Positions 23,004 to 34,147 of a stretch of 41,692 nt of DNA are shown here, in pieces; the stretch's first letter is position 1; each line of letters begins with the position of its first letter. The notes below the pieces were generated by a model. It was not told where the DNA came from. It ran no database searches and worked only from the letters and a program-made list of their open reading frames with translations. The position numbers and the translations under genes were made by a program. Origin of the DNA: Pholiota molesta (Eukaryota; Basidiomycota; Agaricomycetes; Agaricales; Strophariaceae); assembly GCA_014925825.1 (NCBI GenBank), contig JACGCK010000323.1:1-41692 (forward strand), given 5' to 3'.

Positions 23004-23754
23004 ATGGCTGGAGGTAAGTGGTGTAGCGGCTTGTCTACCGAGCAGAGCCTGATAACTGATAGCATCCCAAAAACTTAGGAAACAAACGACCGGCAGAGGA
23101 ATCAGCTGCTGACGACGATACGCGGGTATCCAAAGCAGCAAGGACCACCAAGAATACCACCGGCGGGAAGGGAGCCCAGAAGAATGGCGCGAAGGGATCA
23201 TCGACCAATGTACGTCCATGCCACTCGATCAGCTCGCATCCGCCGCTCATTACATTGTCTAGCCCAAACTTTCCCCGGATGCTTTCAAAGCCAAAGCACT
23301 TCCGCTCCATGTCATTCTTACGCATACGCCCCCGAGCATTACGAAAGCGGGCGACATAAACGAGAACGGCGACGAGGAGAAACTCGAAGATATCAGCACT
23401 GCCGCTGAAGTGGGTTTGATTGGGAACTTGACGCTCCTTCCAACCTCATTTAGCACTGGGAGCTACGGGTGGAAGGGTAACAAGAGAGTCACTGTCGAGC
23501 TGCAGGCTGGTGATTCAGAGGATGGAGGTCGAGAGAAGGTTCAAGTGATGCTAACGTACGTCCCGTCCTATCTTGATTCCCGTTCCAACTTATTGATTCC
23601 TTTATAAAGAATTAATGCTACCGTCCTGGGCAGCAAGCCAGAGAAACCCGACGCGAAGGGCAAGAAAGACAAAAGGCAAGAAAGGCAGGATAAAGAGGAA
23701 ACTGAAGAAGAGGAAGATGCGGAAGTCAATGAAGAAGTCGCAGACGATTCTTAA
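23004..23754 (+). CDS. Small conserved hypothetical protein, Lys/Glu-rich tails
   Basis: Four exons (23004-23013, 23079-23209, 23263-23555, 23610-23754) join in frame to 192 residues. The N-terminus is basic and disordered with a likely nuclear signal (NKRPAEESAADDDTRVSKAA). The middle is a compact block (LPLHVILTHTPPSI, GNLTLLPTSFSTGSYGWKGN, KRVTVEL, EKVQVMLTINATVLGS). The C-terminus is Lys- then Glu-rich (KGKKDKRQERQDKEETEEEE). The block around STGSYGWKG is one I associate with uncharacterised basidiomycete proteins. Function is unknown; composition suggests a nuclear protein. The first exon codes only MAG plus one base, fixed by a GTAAGT donor. Confidence 0.7.
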
Positions 23755-23880
23755 GTATAGCTGCGCATTATAATTTGATACTATCTGATACTGAGAATTA
23801 TCAGTCTTGCTTTGAACAGGGCATCGTTGAGTCGTTGGTGGCTCGTTCGGCTCTCAGGCTAAAAATAAACCACCATTGTA

Positions 23881-25091
23881 ATGTCCGATTATTACTTGAG
23901 ATTCCCCAATAAGCCACGGCTCGTGATTAGTTCCGATTGCACTAATATTCTCATTCGCGATGAGTCAAATTCTGATTCCCCCTCGAGCTGCTCAAGCACA
24001 TTGCAGGTGAACTGGCTGACATCCACGATCTTATTCGATTCTCTCTTGTCTCGCAGACCTTCTACGCCGCGGTCAATTCTGATCAATCTGTTTATCGGGC
24101 ACTTTTTCTTCACACGTATGAGCCACCTCGAAATGCACTGGGATACGACTGGAAAACCTCATTCCAGAAAAGATATGCAAAGATTCCGGAGGATGAAATC
24201 TTGCATGAAATGGTCCTAGGTACTTCTTCAGAGAACGCAAAATAGGGCCAAGCCTAATTTTTGACACAGAGGCTAGACCCCGTCGTGCTCATCCGTTATC
24301 AGTGCTACGTCGCCAAATATTGAAGCACTTTCTTGGATCTTAGCGAATACCATTCAACCATTCTCATCGAGTCTTGAAGTTTTACTACTCCCAGTGAGGT
24401 TTCTGCCGAAGAACGAGAAGGAAAACAATCGCAGGACAATTTCGAATGTACAGCCTTGGGCCCACTGGGTGGTTGGTCTTGGGAAATCCCCGGGTGGAAC
24501 TATTTTATTCCAACTGGAAGCTGAGATCTTAAATCGATATTCGCAAGAACTTGATAAAATCTCCAGAGCCTTTCTTGAACAATTGGCCCTACTAGTGCAC
24601 CCTGGGTTTCATGTCTTCGGACAGCGGACTCGCGTGAATTACAACCATACGAGATGCCCAACTTCTGGGAAGGCGATGGTCAAGAATCGTCGATCCCACG
24701 ACGTTGGTTCGGAGGATACCTGCACATACCAGTGGGCATGTGGACGCAGAGGCTGGTGCTCATCGATATGAGACTCACTTTCTCGGACGACGGGAGGTTT
24801 ACATCTCAAGGAAACGACGTCGGACAATTTTGGATCAACCAGGGAACGATCGGGAAAGAGGATGCGAATGGGAGAAGAGCAATCAGTTGGATTAAAGACT
24901 ACGGAGGCTATCAATGGCGATATAAGGGAGTACTGGAATATGGGCAACAGATCATGGTGGGTGTATGGGGGATGCCTGGTCCAGAAGACACGGTGCTTGA
25001 ACACAATGGTTATGGAATTTTTATGTACTGGGCGGTTCCTGATGAAGCACCAGCGCTATCACCAAGAACGCCGCAGGCGGAGGAAAATTAG
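23881..25091 (+). CDS. F-box-type protein of the agaricomycete family, frameshifted
   Basis: Exon 1 is 23881-24006; an intron at 24007-24056 gives FYAAVNSDQSVYRALFLHTY then YDWKTSFQKRYAK, the stretch that follows the F-box in this family. A further intron (24220-24271, donor GTACTT, acceptor ACAG) leads to SVISATSPNIEALSWILANT, LEVLLLP and PWAHWVVGLG. The C-terminal part contains RRWFGGYLHIPVGMW, VGQFWINQGTI, GRRAISWIKDYGGYQWRY and YGIFMYWAVP, resembling the beta-rich tail with a G-I-G-W pattern common in such proteins. Two single-base breaks (about 24286 and 24655) interrupt the frame. The F-box helices themselves are not clear at the N-terminus, so the start is uncertain. Role by family: substrate adaptor for SCF ubiquitin ligase. 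It ends 15 bases from the stop of the convergent HEAT gene copy B. Confidence 0.5.
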
Positions 25092-25106
25092 GCCGGGTTC
25101 ATATAC

Positions 25107-28100
25107 CTATACTGTAACGATATTTGCCAACGCGTCTCGTAGTGTCGGTGCTGCGGGAATGAGCATTGATAGCTTCAATTTGACTGTGTCATTGGCATCG
25201 CCAAGCACTGCGCCCAAAAAGGTGCTGTACTCTACGTCCTCGGGATCCGGACTGTGCGCCTCGTTGAGTAGGGCGGCCATGGTCAATTTGCATACTTGAA
25301 CTTCCACGTTATCAGGTACTGGTGACACTATGCGCAAGGATGATGCAAGTGCGATGCGATCATTCATGGTCAGGTGGCCTAGAAGAGAATCAGCATTGCA
25401 TTCCGTCGAACAGCGGAAAATATATACCGTTTTCGATCAACTTGGTGACTACGTCAAGAAGACCTTTGGTGAGGGAAGCATGCATATTGGAAAGCACACG
25501 AGTAAGGGGTAGAACCAGATCTCTTCCGACTGGAAAATATACGTAAGGACCATTTCAGAACGCAAGTAGCACATGGAGCCATACCAGTGTCCTCCGAGCA
25601 AAGTTTGGATATCAGTTTGCAGGCCTCTTGATAGAAAGCTACTTTATTCTTGTCACTGTCCTGATCCAGCGTGTTGTTGCGTAGATCTAGTATACGTCAG
25701 ACATGTGCAATCAATGACATAGCCATGTACCTTTTTGCAGTTTCTCCATGAGTATGGGAACAATGTGCTTAAGCTTGCTCCGGAATTCCTCTGATTGCAC
25801 CGGCGAGAAGTTAGGATGAGTGACTGATTCATTAAGGAAGACATACTGTGTTCAGCCAAGGTTGGTAATGCTTTTATGAGATCAAGAGGATATGCTTCAT
25901 CGTCGTCCCACCCACCCAACTTTTGAACGAGTTTATGGACGGCGGGTACAAGGTCCGCTCGGTAGTCATCTATATGATGAATCATGATATCGGTCGTTAT
26001 ATTTATTATTTGAAATATTTCGAACGCACCATTTGTAGAAAGAGTTGAAATTGCCTCTAATGCATTGGAAATGCTCGAAGCACTCCGATCATTACTGCCT
26101 ACAGCTTCAAGGAGCGCTGGAATAGCTGGTCTCATGCAACCCGCGAAAACATCTGTGCCAAGAGATTCTATCAGTCGCAGAATACGAAGCTAGTGTGTTG
26201 GCAAACCGTGTTTTGCAAGTCGTGAAAGAGTCAGAACCACATCATGTCGGTCAGGCGAGTTCTTTTCGTAAACTAATTTGGACCGAACTACGGCTTCACT
26301 GCATCTCGGGCTGTTCTATATAAGAGTGAAATGCAAAACTTAGTAAACACGCAAAACCATAAATGATAAACTGACTATTAGCAGAGTTAAGAGTTTGTAG
26401 ATTATCGCCTCGGAGATCTTTTGCAATATTTTTCAACAAGTTAGAAACATTATTAGCAGCATAACGCACTTTCCTCCATTGTCTCTGTCAGATAGCAACT
26501 GAGCTCCGAATAAAAGATATATCTTTGTCCTTCATCTGGATCAAGAGTTTGCAAATCGCGGCGTCGATTTCATCGAGAAATCGCCAGCTTCTTGCTTCTT
26601 TCAACTCAGCCAGTAATTTGTACACTGCCGTGCGTACTGGCTTGTCGACCGTAGTAAGGCCCAACATAGCTGTTTCCAAAAACCTGTCACGTCCTCTTGA
26701 AATTGGGAATGTATTCATATGTCAGTCAAGCATAAATGGCATATTACTTTGACTGACTTTGTTTCCCCAAAGCTAATAATACATCATGCACTGGACACGA
26801 GCTGCGTCGTTGTCGTCCGTGAGTTCAGCAAGAAGTTTAGCAATGACCTTGTCAGACTCCATCCTCTCCTTAAAAGGGTCTGAGAAAGATGAGAAAGGGA
26901 GAGGGCTGTTCCGCTGTACGACAAACCTTTGGAATTAAAGTCAATAATGCATGTGCTGCCGCAGCGCGCACGTCTTCGTCACTGTCTTCCAGTTTAGCAC
27001 CAATTTAGCGACAGACCCCTCGGTCTTTAGTGTCTCCTGGAAAACAGCTGGACAGAAATGTGAGAAAAACAGACTTAGAAGGTGAACTGTTAACGAACGT
27101 TGTTCAGAGAACTTCTCCAATGTCTGGATGGCTTGTTGTCGCACATCCCAGTACTGTCTTCAAGCTGCCCCATGAGGGCGGGAATGGCAGATTTGATGTC
27201 ATTTTGGAGAAATACTACAACTGACAGTCAAATGCGAAAACTGTACAGAAAAATGACTGACTAACCTTGCATGCTAAGAGCCAACATGGTTGACTGAACT
27301 GCCTGCGAACATTACTGTCGGAGTCTGACAGTTTCGCAGTCAATTTAAGAATGACTTTCTCTGATTTAAACGCCTTCTGGAATGCTTCTGAGTAGAGATA
27401 TGAGAAAACACATTTCACATAATATATGGACAACCTTGTGCACCAAACACTGACAGTGCCTGTGCCGATGCAGTACGAACATCATTGTCAGTGTCATCGC
27501 GAGCATAGAAACGACTCTGGCGACAATTTTCTCGTATTCATATCTGTTTGGAAGTCGACTAGTTGAATATGCAAGGAGATTAAAATTCTTATGATATCTT
27601 TGAGATATGTTTAGAGCGAACGAACCGTTAGTAGCGAAATATGACAAAGTTTCGATTGCTTGTTGCCGAGTACTCCAACTCTCGTCCTCCAGTTGTTTCA
27701 CAACAGTAGATACAGTCACCTTTGATTTAACTTCTTTACTGTAAATCTCTGGAAATAATGTTAGCTCGTTATGAAAGTTGAAAACAACTTTTGTTTGCTA
27801 ACTAACCATGCGAGCTCAACATGGACATAGCTTGGAACGCTGCAGAACGGACGTAGATTATCATCTGACAATTTTTCAGAGAGTCTAGAAACACAATTCT
27901 CAATGTTCATCGCCTCCTTGAAATAGTCTAAATAGGCATTAGTCGGAAAGAAGTTGCATAGCTAGAAGGACCAACTTTGTGTGCACAAGTCTGATACTGC
28001 TTCGACTGCTGCAACACGAACATCTTCGTCTTATCCTCGAGCATGGCAATGAGTTTTGTAATGACTCCATTTGTTTTAATGTCTCCTGAAATACGTCTAA

Positions 28101-31100
28101 GCAAAGTAATGAGGAATAGGTACTCATTCGTTTTAAAAAAACATTACCAGACTTAGAAAACATTTTCAACATGCCTATGGCTTGTTGTCGAACTGTCCAG
28201 TCCTCGTCGTCAAGTTGTGTCATAATATTTGGGACTGATGATTTGAGGCCAGAGTAACATGATTCTGAAAAGCAAGTCAAACATAAATCTAGACAGAGTG
28301 GAATGACCAACCATCGCTGCTGAACCCTTGTAGGGCAGTGACTGCTGCATCGCGAACAAATGAGTCGTCATCTTTGAGTTGCGCAAAAATTTTAGGAATT
28401 ATTCCTTCGGTATTTAGTGTCTCCCGGAACTCCTCTGACCAGACATGTAAATTAAGATGGTCCTTCGGTCATGACTCAAAAGACACGCACTCAATGTAAA
28501 TAGTTGTACCAGCGTTTGGATGGCTTGCTGGCGAGCTGCCCAGGATTCTTTGTCCAGCTGCTTCGTAATGGTGGGAATTGATAATTGATATTGTTCTGAT
28601 ACAATTCTGCAAGGAAAGTCAAATATCGTATCTGAACAGATTTGATTAACGAACCTTGTTTGCTAAATACTTCCATGCACCCTGCAGCTGCGGCGCGAAC
28701 ATCCGGATCATCATCTTCTAGTTTAGCAACGAGTTTAGGAATGGCTTCCTCCTTTATCGTCTCGCAGAATACGTCTAAACAGAAATATCAGTTGATATGA
28801 TCCATTGGTCAGAAGGGACAAACCATTTTCGGAAGCTTCAGAAGAACTTGGATGTTTTGTAGACGTATCTCCCAGCTGTCGTTGTCCAGTTGCTTGATCA
28901 TGCTAGGGATGGATAATTTGATGTTGTCCTGATACAAGTCTGCAAGGAATATCAGACATATGTTTGAGAAAGGGTTGAATAACGAACCTTGGGTGCTAAA
29001 CGCTTGTAGGGCCGCGACGACTGCAGCTCGAACATCTGAATCGTCGTCTGAGAGTGTAGCCACAATCTTTTGGATTGTCCCTTCAGCATTCATTGTCTCG
29101 TCATACACATCTGAGCAGAAACGCAAGTTAAAGAGCGTTCAGTCATGCTTCAGAAGGGACGCACCAAGCTCAAAGATCTTCAGCAATAATTGTACAGTTT
29201 TTTCACGAATGCTCCAGTTCGTATTCACCAGCTGGTTCAGTATGATAGGGATTGACGATTTGATCTCAGCCTGATATGATTCTGAGGGGCAAGTCAAATA
29301 CAGGATCAAAATAAATCATTTGACTAACTGACCGCTGTCATTGAGACTGTCATATGCGCTAAATTTTAATATGGCTTCAGCGGCTGCAGCTCGGACATCT
29401 AAGTCCTCGTCCGTTAGCGTGGTGATAAGTTGAGGAAGAGCCTTTCCATTTTTCATCGCCTCTAAAAACGCAGCTAATAGGATTTTCTGAGAGACATGAA
29501 TGAAGATAAATTAGGTATGACGAACGTTGCTTGCCAAACGTTGACAAGGCCTTGACAACTGCAGCGCGAACATCATCGTCATCATCTTTGAGCATGACAA
29601 TCACTTTCGGAATAGCTCCACTGGTCTTCATTAGTTCCTGGAATACTTCTGCATAGATGTGAGGAAGAATTCAATTGAATGAGTAGAACAGACCCTGTTC
29701 TGAGAGTCTCGTCAGGATCCGGATTGCTTGTTTCCGCGTAGCCCAATTTTTATTCTCCAGCTGTTCGAGAATTTTTTTGGAGACCAAAGATGTGATGTCG
29801 CTCTGGTACAGCTCTGAAATTGGAATCAGCTCCTGAAATAATGTCGGCCGTTGGACTCACCCCTTGTAAGAAGGTCTGAATCGGCCACACTGTTTTCAGG
29901 CTCATCCCATTCATGCACTTCCCGTCCCAGCAGCTGGACAACCTCGTCTTTCCATATCTTCACTAATGACGCTATTTTCAGTATACAACCTCGATCATGT
30001 ACTATCAAAAACTTACCCAGCTCGCTCCAAAGTTTCTCTGTAAGCACCTTGCCTTTCTCCACTGCTAATTTCGTGTCAACAAAAATCTGTTTGGGCGAGC
30101 CCGCTGTTGGCGTTGCTCAGTCAACCTCAACATTCAATGAAAGTTGCATTATCAAATTACCTTCAATTTCGATAAACATCGCTAAACCAAGTGCGCATAC
30201 TTTTTTCAAATTATCTTCGCCGTAAAGAAGACCTCTGCATGCACTCCCACCCGAAAGCGAGCGCAGAGTCAGATCGGAAAAGGTTTTGCGAATCATGGTT
30301 TCCCAATCAATCGCTGCGATGTCGTCCTTATAGTCAGCCTTCCTAGCGACTAGTCTGGTGATGTGAACGCTTAACGAAAGTAGACGCCACGCCGCAGGAA
30401 AGGTTTCTGATAATCTCCATTGATGATCGATATCTTTCTTGATCCATGGAGATTTGCACCTTCGGAGGACATGCCAGCTTCGACAGATTTGAGAAGAATA
30501 CGTAGACAGGCGACACCCTGTTCGATTGGCGAGTAGAGGCGCCGACAAGGGCTTGTCCGCTTGTACTACCAGAGCTGGCTGTGTCCTTCAGAATCGATAA
30601 TGATGGTCCTTCTGGTATGATCTCGACTCGATGGGCAAAGCTTTTCAGCCTCACTGAGAGCGCCTCGGCAATTTCGGAAGCCGTTTTATGTAGGACCACG
30701 CCTTTATACCATTTCTCCGAGTCATGGCTTTCCAACTTGACGTCCAGCATGGAGGCCGCAGAACAGAAGATTTCATCATTGGACGAACGATTGAGCCTTG
30801 ACATCAGGATCTTCATCTTAGATTTGGTATTCGCATCGTGGTCGTCCGTTCCCAGTCAGTGGGGGCGAGATCAGGGTTTACCAAATGGAAGAAATTGGTA
30901 AGAGGAGTTCGGTATGGGCAATCAGGGCGAAACCATGGTAGAAACGTGAATAGTGCATAAGCAAAAGCTCCCAAGACAAAATATACCAGTACTTCGAAGC
31001 CAATAGCACGGTAATCGTCGAACGACTGAACCACGAACCCGGTTAAAAACATTGCAAGTCCGACCTGAATTAGAAGGGGGACTCCTGTGATCACACTATC

Positions 31101-31768
31101 CATGTACCAAAGTCTGGCGGCTTTATCGCGCCTCCAGCGCTCCAGCGCTCGGTCGGCAGGATTATTGGGTGTTTCACGTAGGATCTCCCCAAGCCAGCCC
31201 TTGGCCAGTACGCCCCAAAGAGCGCCTATGAGTGTTACCACAAGGCTGCCATACCAAAGGGCACCGGCTGCGACAACAACATTCGGTGGTCGCTCCACAT
31301 CGGACTTGTAACATTGCGAAGAATAGACGCGATATCCTTCAGCGCAATGACTTGGGGATCGGGGCGGAGATGAGATCGAAGGTCGACCAAGAACGCCGAC
31401 ACTACTCCAGCAAAAAGACCAGCCTATAGATTATGGCCGGGTTGCAGTTAGATGAAGTTGCTGTTAAGATAGTCACTCACGAAGACGAGTAGGGAATCCA
31501 ATTCTGTTTGCCAGATGCTGACTTTCCATTGTGCTTCGGATATGGCTTCTTCCAGGAATAGCTTCCAGAATTTATCGTTGTTGTCTGAATCGTCATCAGT
31601 GGACGGTTCTCCTCCTGTACGGGGGTCGCCATCTGCCTTTGAATGCGAATTACCGCTCTCAGGATCAGGAGGCTGTTGACGATGTCATTTGAATGAGTTC
31701 AAGGAACATCTCAAAACAATAGATACACCCACTGGCTGAGGCCGTATTCTCTTCCAGTCCCACTTCAT
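25107..31768 (-). CDS. DUF6535-like four-TM membrane protein with HEAT-like repeats, copy B (many frameshifts, possibly a pseudogene)
   Basis: Same architecture as copy A. Exon 1 starts MKWDWKRIRPQP at 31768; exon 2 ends WQTELDSLLVF; exon 3 carries the four TM segments (ALWYGSLVVTLIGALWG, VPLLIQVGLAMFLTGFVV and neighbours). About 18 repeat exons and a C-terminus ending LSMLIPAAPTLRD follow, with the stop at 25107-25109. Unlike copy A, exon 3 is broken at least four times (about 31300, 30855, 30460, 30540), and about eight of the repeat exons (for example near 28590, 28035, 27855, 27535, 27305, 27150, 27000, 26800) lack one base. Most differences from copy A are single-base losses, so either copy B is decaying or its consensus is poor. 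The C-terminus retains about 20 residues that copy A has lost. Function unknown. Confidence 0.65.
26750..29815 (-). repeat. HEAT-like exon array, copy B
   Basis: Same exon-per-repeat layout as copy A. Matching units can be paired one to one, for example SCYSGLKSSVPNIMTQLDDE with SYYSDLELSVPTIVAQLDDE, and VYDETMNAEGTIQKIVATLS with VYDEVMNTAGTIQRIVATLK. I count about 18 units, so the expansion happened before the segmental duplication. Confidence 0.75.
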
Positions 31769-32656
31769 AGAGTTGTTAAACGGTGGATGAGGTGTCGCTT
31801 GGATTCAAAATATGCGGGGAAGAAGGGATGGGGACATCATGGTGGCTTTCGTCTTATCACACACTCATGGGAACGCGATTTACAACAGCTGACTTCTAGT
31901 GAGTAATTGACAGCAGTAAGTATTTGATATGACATATGTCAAGAGGCACGTACAATTCCGCCAGAGTCACAGTTTCCAACATCGTAATGGTATCATCGAT
32001 CAGTAAAGTTGCAGTGGAAGTGGAAGTGTCATGAGTCGGCTAAGTATAAGCATCTTGTTTGCCGCTTTGTGAGCAAAATCCCCGCTTGAGTATCGAGCTC
32101 AATGGGCACTGCAAATCCAGTTGACCTTCATGTTTTCGATATCTGCAGTAAGCTTTGTGGATGGTTGATTCATAGTGTTGTACGGGCTTTCTAGGCGTGG
32201 TATGGAAGCAATTGGGCAAATTCCGGAAGAAGATGCTTATTAGACGCCCGGTCAGCCGATAGGACTCGTGAGCTCCCATGAGCGCTTGATAAGAGGCAAT
32301 TGAGTCGAAAATAGCTGGAACGAGATATCCATGGCCCGTGAGCACATATGGCGAGATAACTGAATAGACTAGAACCTCGGAGGAGTGAGAAGTGACAGGA
32401 GACCCAGTGCCTGTACATATTACTTAGCGCTGATGAAGTCCTCGTGATGTTTTCAGGTACTGGGTACTGAGCTGCGCCTGATGAAAAAGAGGATTAGAGA
32501 AGCTGGTTTTATCTAGTCCATGGATATGGCGTCAGCTCTTATTCTTTGGCCACTGATTTTCAATGAGCCGAAACTTGATTGCTCCGGAGCGTGATCATAA
32601 CCGTCAATTAATTCGTCAACAATATATTGGGCTGAAGTGAAGGGGGCTACTTAATA
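31769..32656. other. Upstream region of HEAT copy B and 3' flank of PLP2
   Basis: No gene supported. Up to about 32540 it is diverged homology to 17728-18550; beyond that lies the short 3' flank of the PLP2 gene. Confidence 0.45.
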
Positions 32657-33636
32657 TTACATGTCGAATTCGAATTCAGAGTCCGAGTCGTCTTTTTTCT
32701 TTGAAGATCTGATGTTTTTCGGCGGCCAAGCATTCGTCGAGGTCGCGGCAGACCGCATTCTTGACGAAGGATCGCCATCGTCATCTTCCAGATCGTCATC
32801 ATCTTCCTCTTCACGCTTCGAAGCAGGACCTGGACGATCAGGAAGATCAAGAGCCTCTGTTACAAGTAATATAGCCTCAAGTTCTATGCAAAGATGTCAT
32901 GAGTTTGCTCCGAATGTAAGTATATAAAGGTAATATTTTACCTTCAAGACGACGTTCTTTGTCGGCGCCCCATGCAACAATTTGATTCCTTATATCGCCT
33001 TTCCGGTATACGATGATCATCGGGACGCGAGAATCAGGGAGATTTGGTATACATTTGTCGCCCACGATGGACACGAATTTGGTGCGCGTGTACCGCTTAG
33101 CAAGAGTCCTGATGTGCTCGAAAGCGCGTTCACTCCTGGGCAAGCTGTTTCACAACAGAGTTTGTCAATGTAATGCGAATCAACGTGTTAGAGAACGCAC
33201 CCGTCTTTATAGAGGAAGCACACAACACCGGTCCCGCGCTCGTTGTCATCATCCTCTTCGTTAACCTTACTGGCCTCCGTGACTTCGCGGGTGTAGTCTT
33301 CCCTTCCAATGGGGTATACTCGTCCGAAACGTGCTCTGGCCTGATCTCTTTTCTCCTCCTGCAACCTCTTCTTCCTATGTAAAGCTATTAGACGCTCTGT
33401 TTCATCGTCCTGCGCATCTTCTGCGAGTTCTTGAAGTTCATTCGTCTCAAAGTCATTGAGGATGTCATCTAAGCTGGGTGAAGGTGGCGGGAGGGCGATG
33501 GCGGAGTAGGGGCTCGAGGTGGCAAGACACCATGTTTTCGGAGTATATCGTTGCTTTAATTGCCATTGAGATTGAAATAAAAGTCAAAGCGGAGAGGTGC
33601 GCACAATTCTGTATCTTCGTTTGGGTTTACAGCCAT
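32657..33636 (-). CDS. PLP2: Phosducin-like protein, PLP2/PDCL3 type (CCT chaperonin cofactor)
   Basis: Four exons on the minus strand: 33605-33636, 33201-33553, 32942-33144, 32657-32883. The start MAVNPNEDTEFNDILRKHG matches the conserved N-terminus of phosducin-like 2/3 proteins. LDDILNDFETNELQELAED, GVVCFLYKDG, TLAKRYTRTKFVSI, KCIPNLPDSRVPMIIVYRKG and a thioredoxin-fold core follow, then an acidic tail ending DSDSEFEFDM. The family binds the cytosolic chaperonin CCT and assists folding of actin and tubulin; yeast Plp2 is essential. One base is missing from a C run near 33490 (CCCTCCC[C]GCC); restoring it makes the exon sum exactly 816 (271 residues), so I take it as a sequence error. Start chosen for the conserved N-terminus and a good GTGCGC donor after it. 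Confidence 0.9.
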
Positions 33637-34147
33637 GGTTGTTGATAAAAGAGATAAGATTGGGACTTGGCTGGTGTTGATCGAGTGATCGGTGGACCGC
33701 TGGACTTGAGCTTGAACTTGGGGTGATAAAGCTACCGCTCGTTGTTTTTCGCGGAGGATTTTTCAACACCGTCAGTTAAGTACTAAGGCATAGCCTGCGG
33801 ACGAATACTGTTTGACATGAAGTCTGCGGACCATACAAGGACCAGGCTATGAGAATCGCGGTCGTTGGGAGACTGCGCGCGGATGACGCGTTCGGGATTA
33901 CCGGGCCGCAGTGCACTGCGTAAAATTCGCACCGCGGCCGCGGTCTGGGTTGTTGTTGACTGTCGCTGTCAAGTTAACTTCGAAAGCGCTATGAATGGAA
34001 CCTGTCTTGATTATCTTCAACCACTACAAACAACCCGAGGACGCGATTGACTACCATCGCGTTTTTTCAATTTAACGAGGCCCTGAGGCTTGTAACGCAG
34101 TCTTTTCTGAATCTCTGCTTCGGGCTCGCAGAACGTTTCAATCGAAC
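33637..34147. promoter_or_regulatory. Divergent intergenic region between PLP2 and Dicer
   Basis: 511 bases separate two start codons that point away from each other, so both promoters must lie here. I see no clear TATA box and no gene. Confidence 0.5.

Larger units (their letters stand above)
24410..32540. repeat. Segmental duplication, copy B
   Basis: Direct-orientation paralogue of 10670-18550, with the same order: F-box 3' part, convergent HEAT gene, upstream DNA. It retains about 370 bases (24440-24810) that are lost in copy A. The two copies are separated by about 5.9 kb of unrelated genes. Confidence 0.8.
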
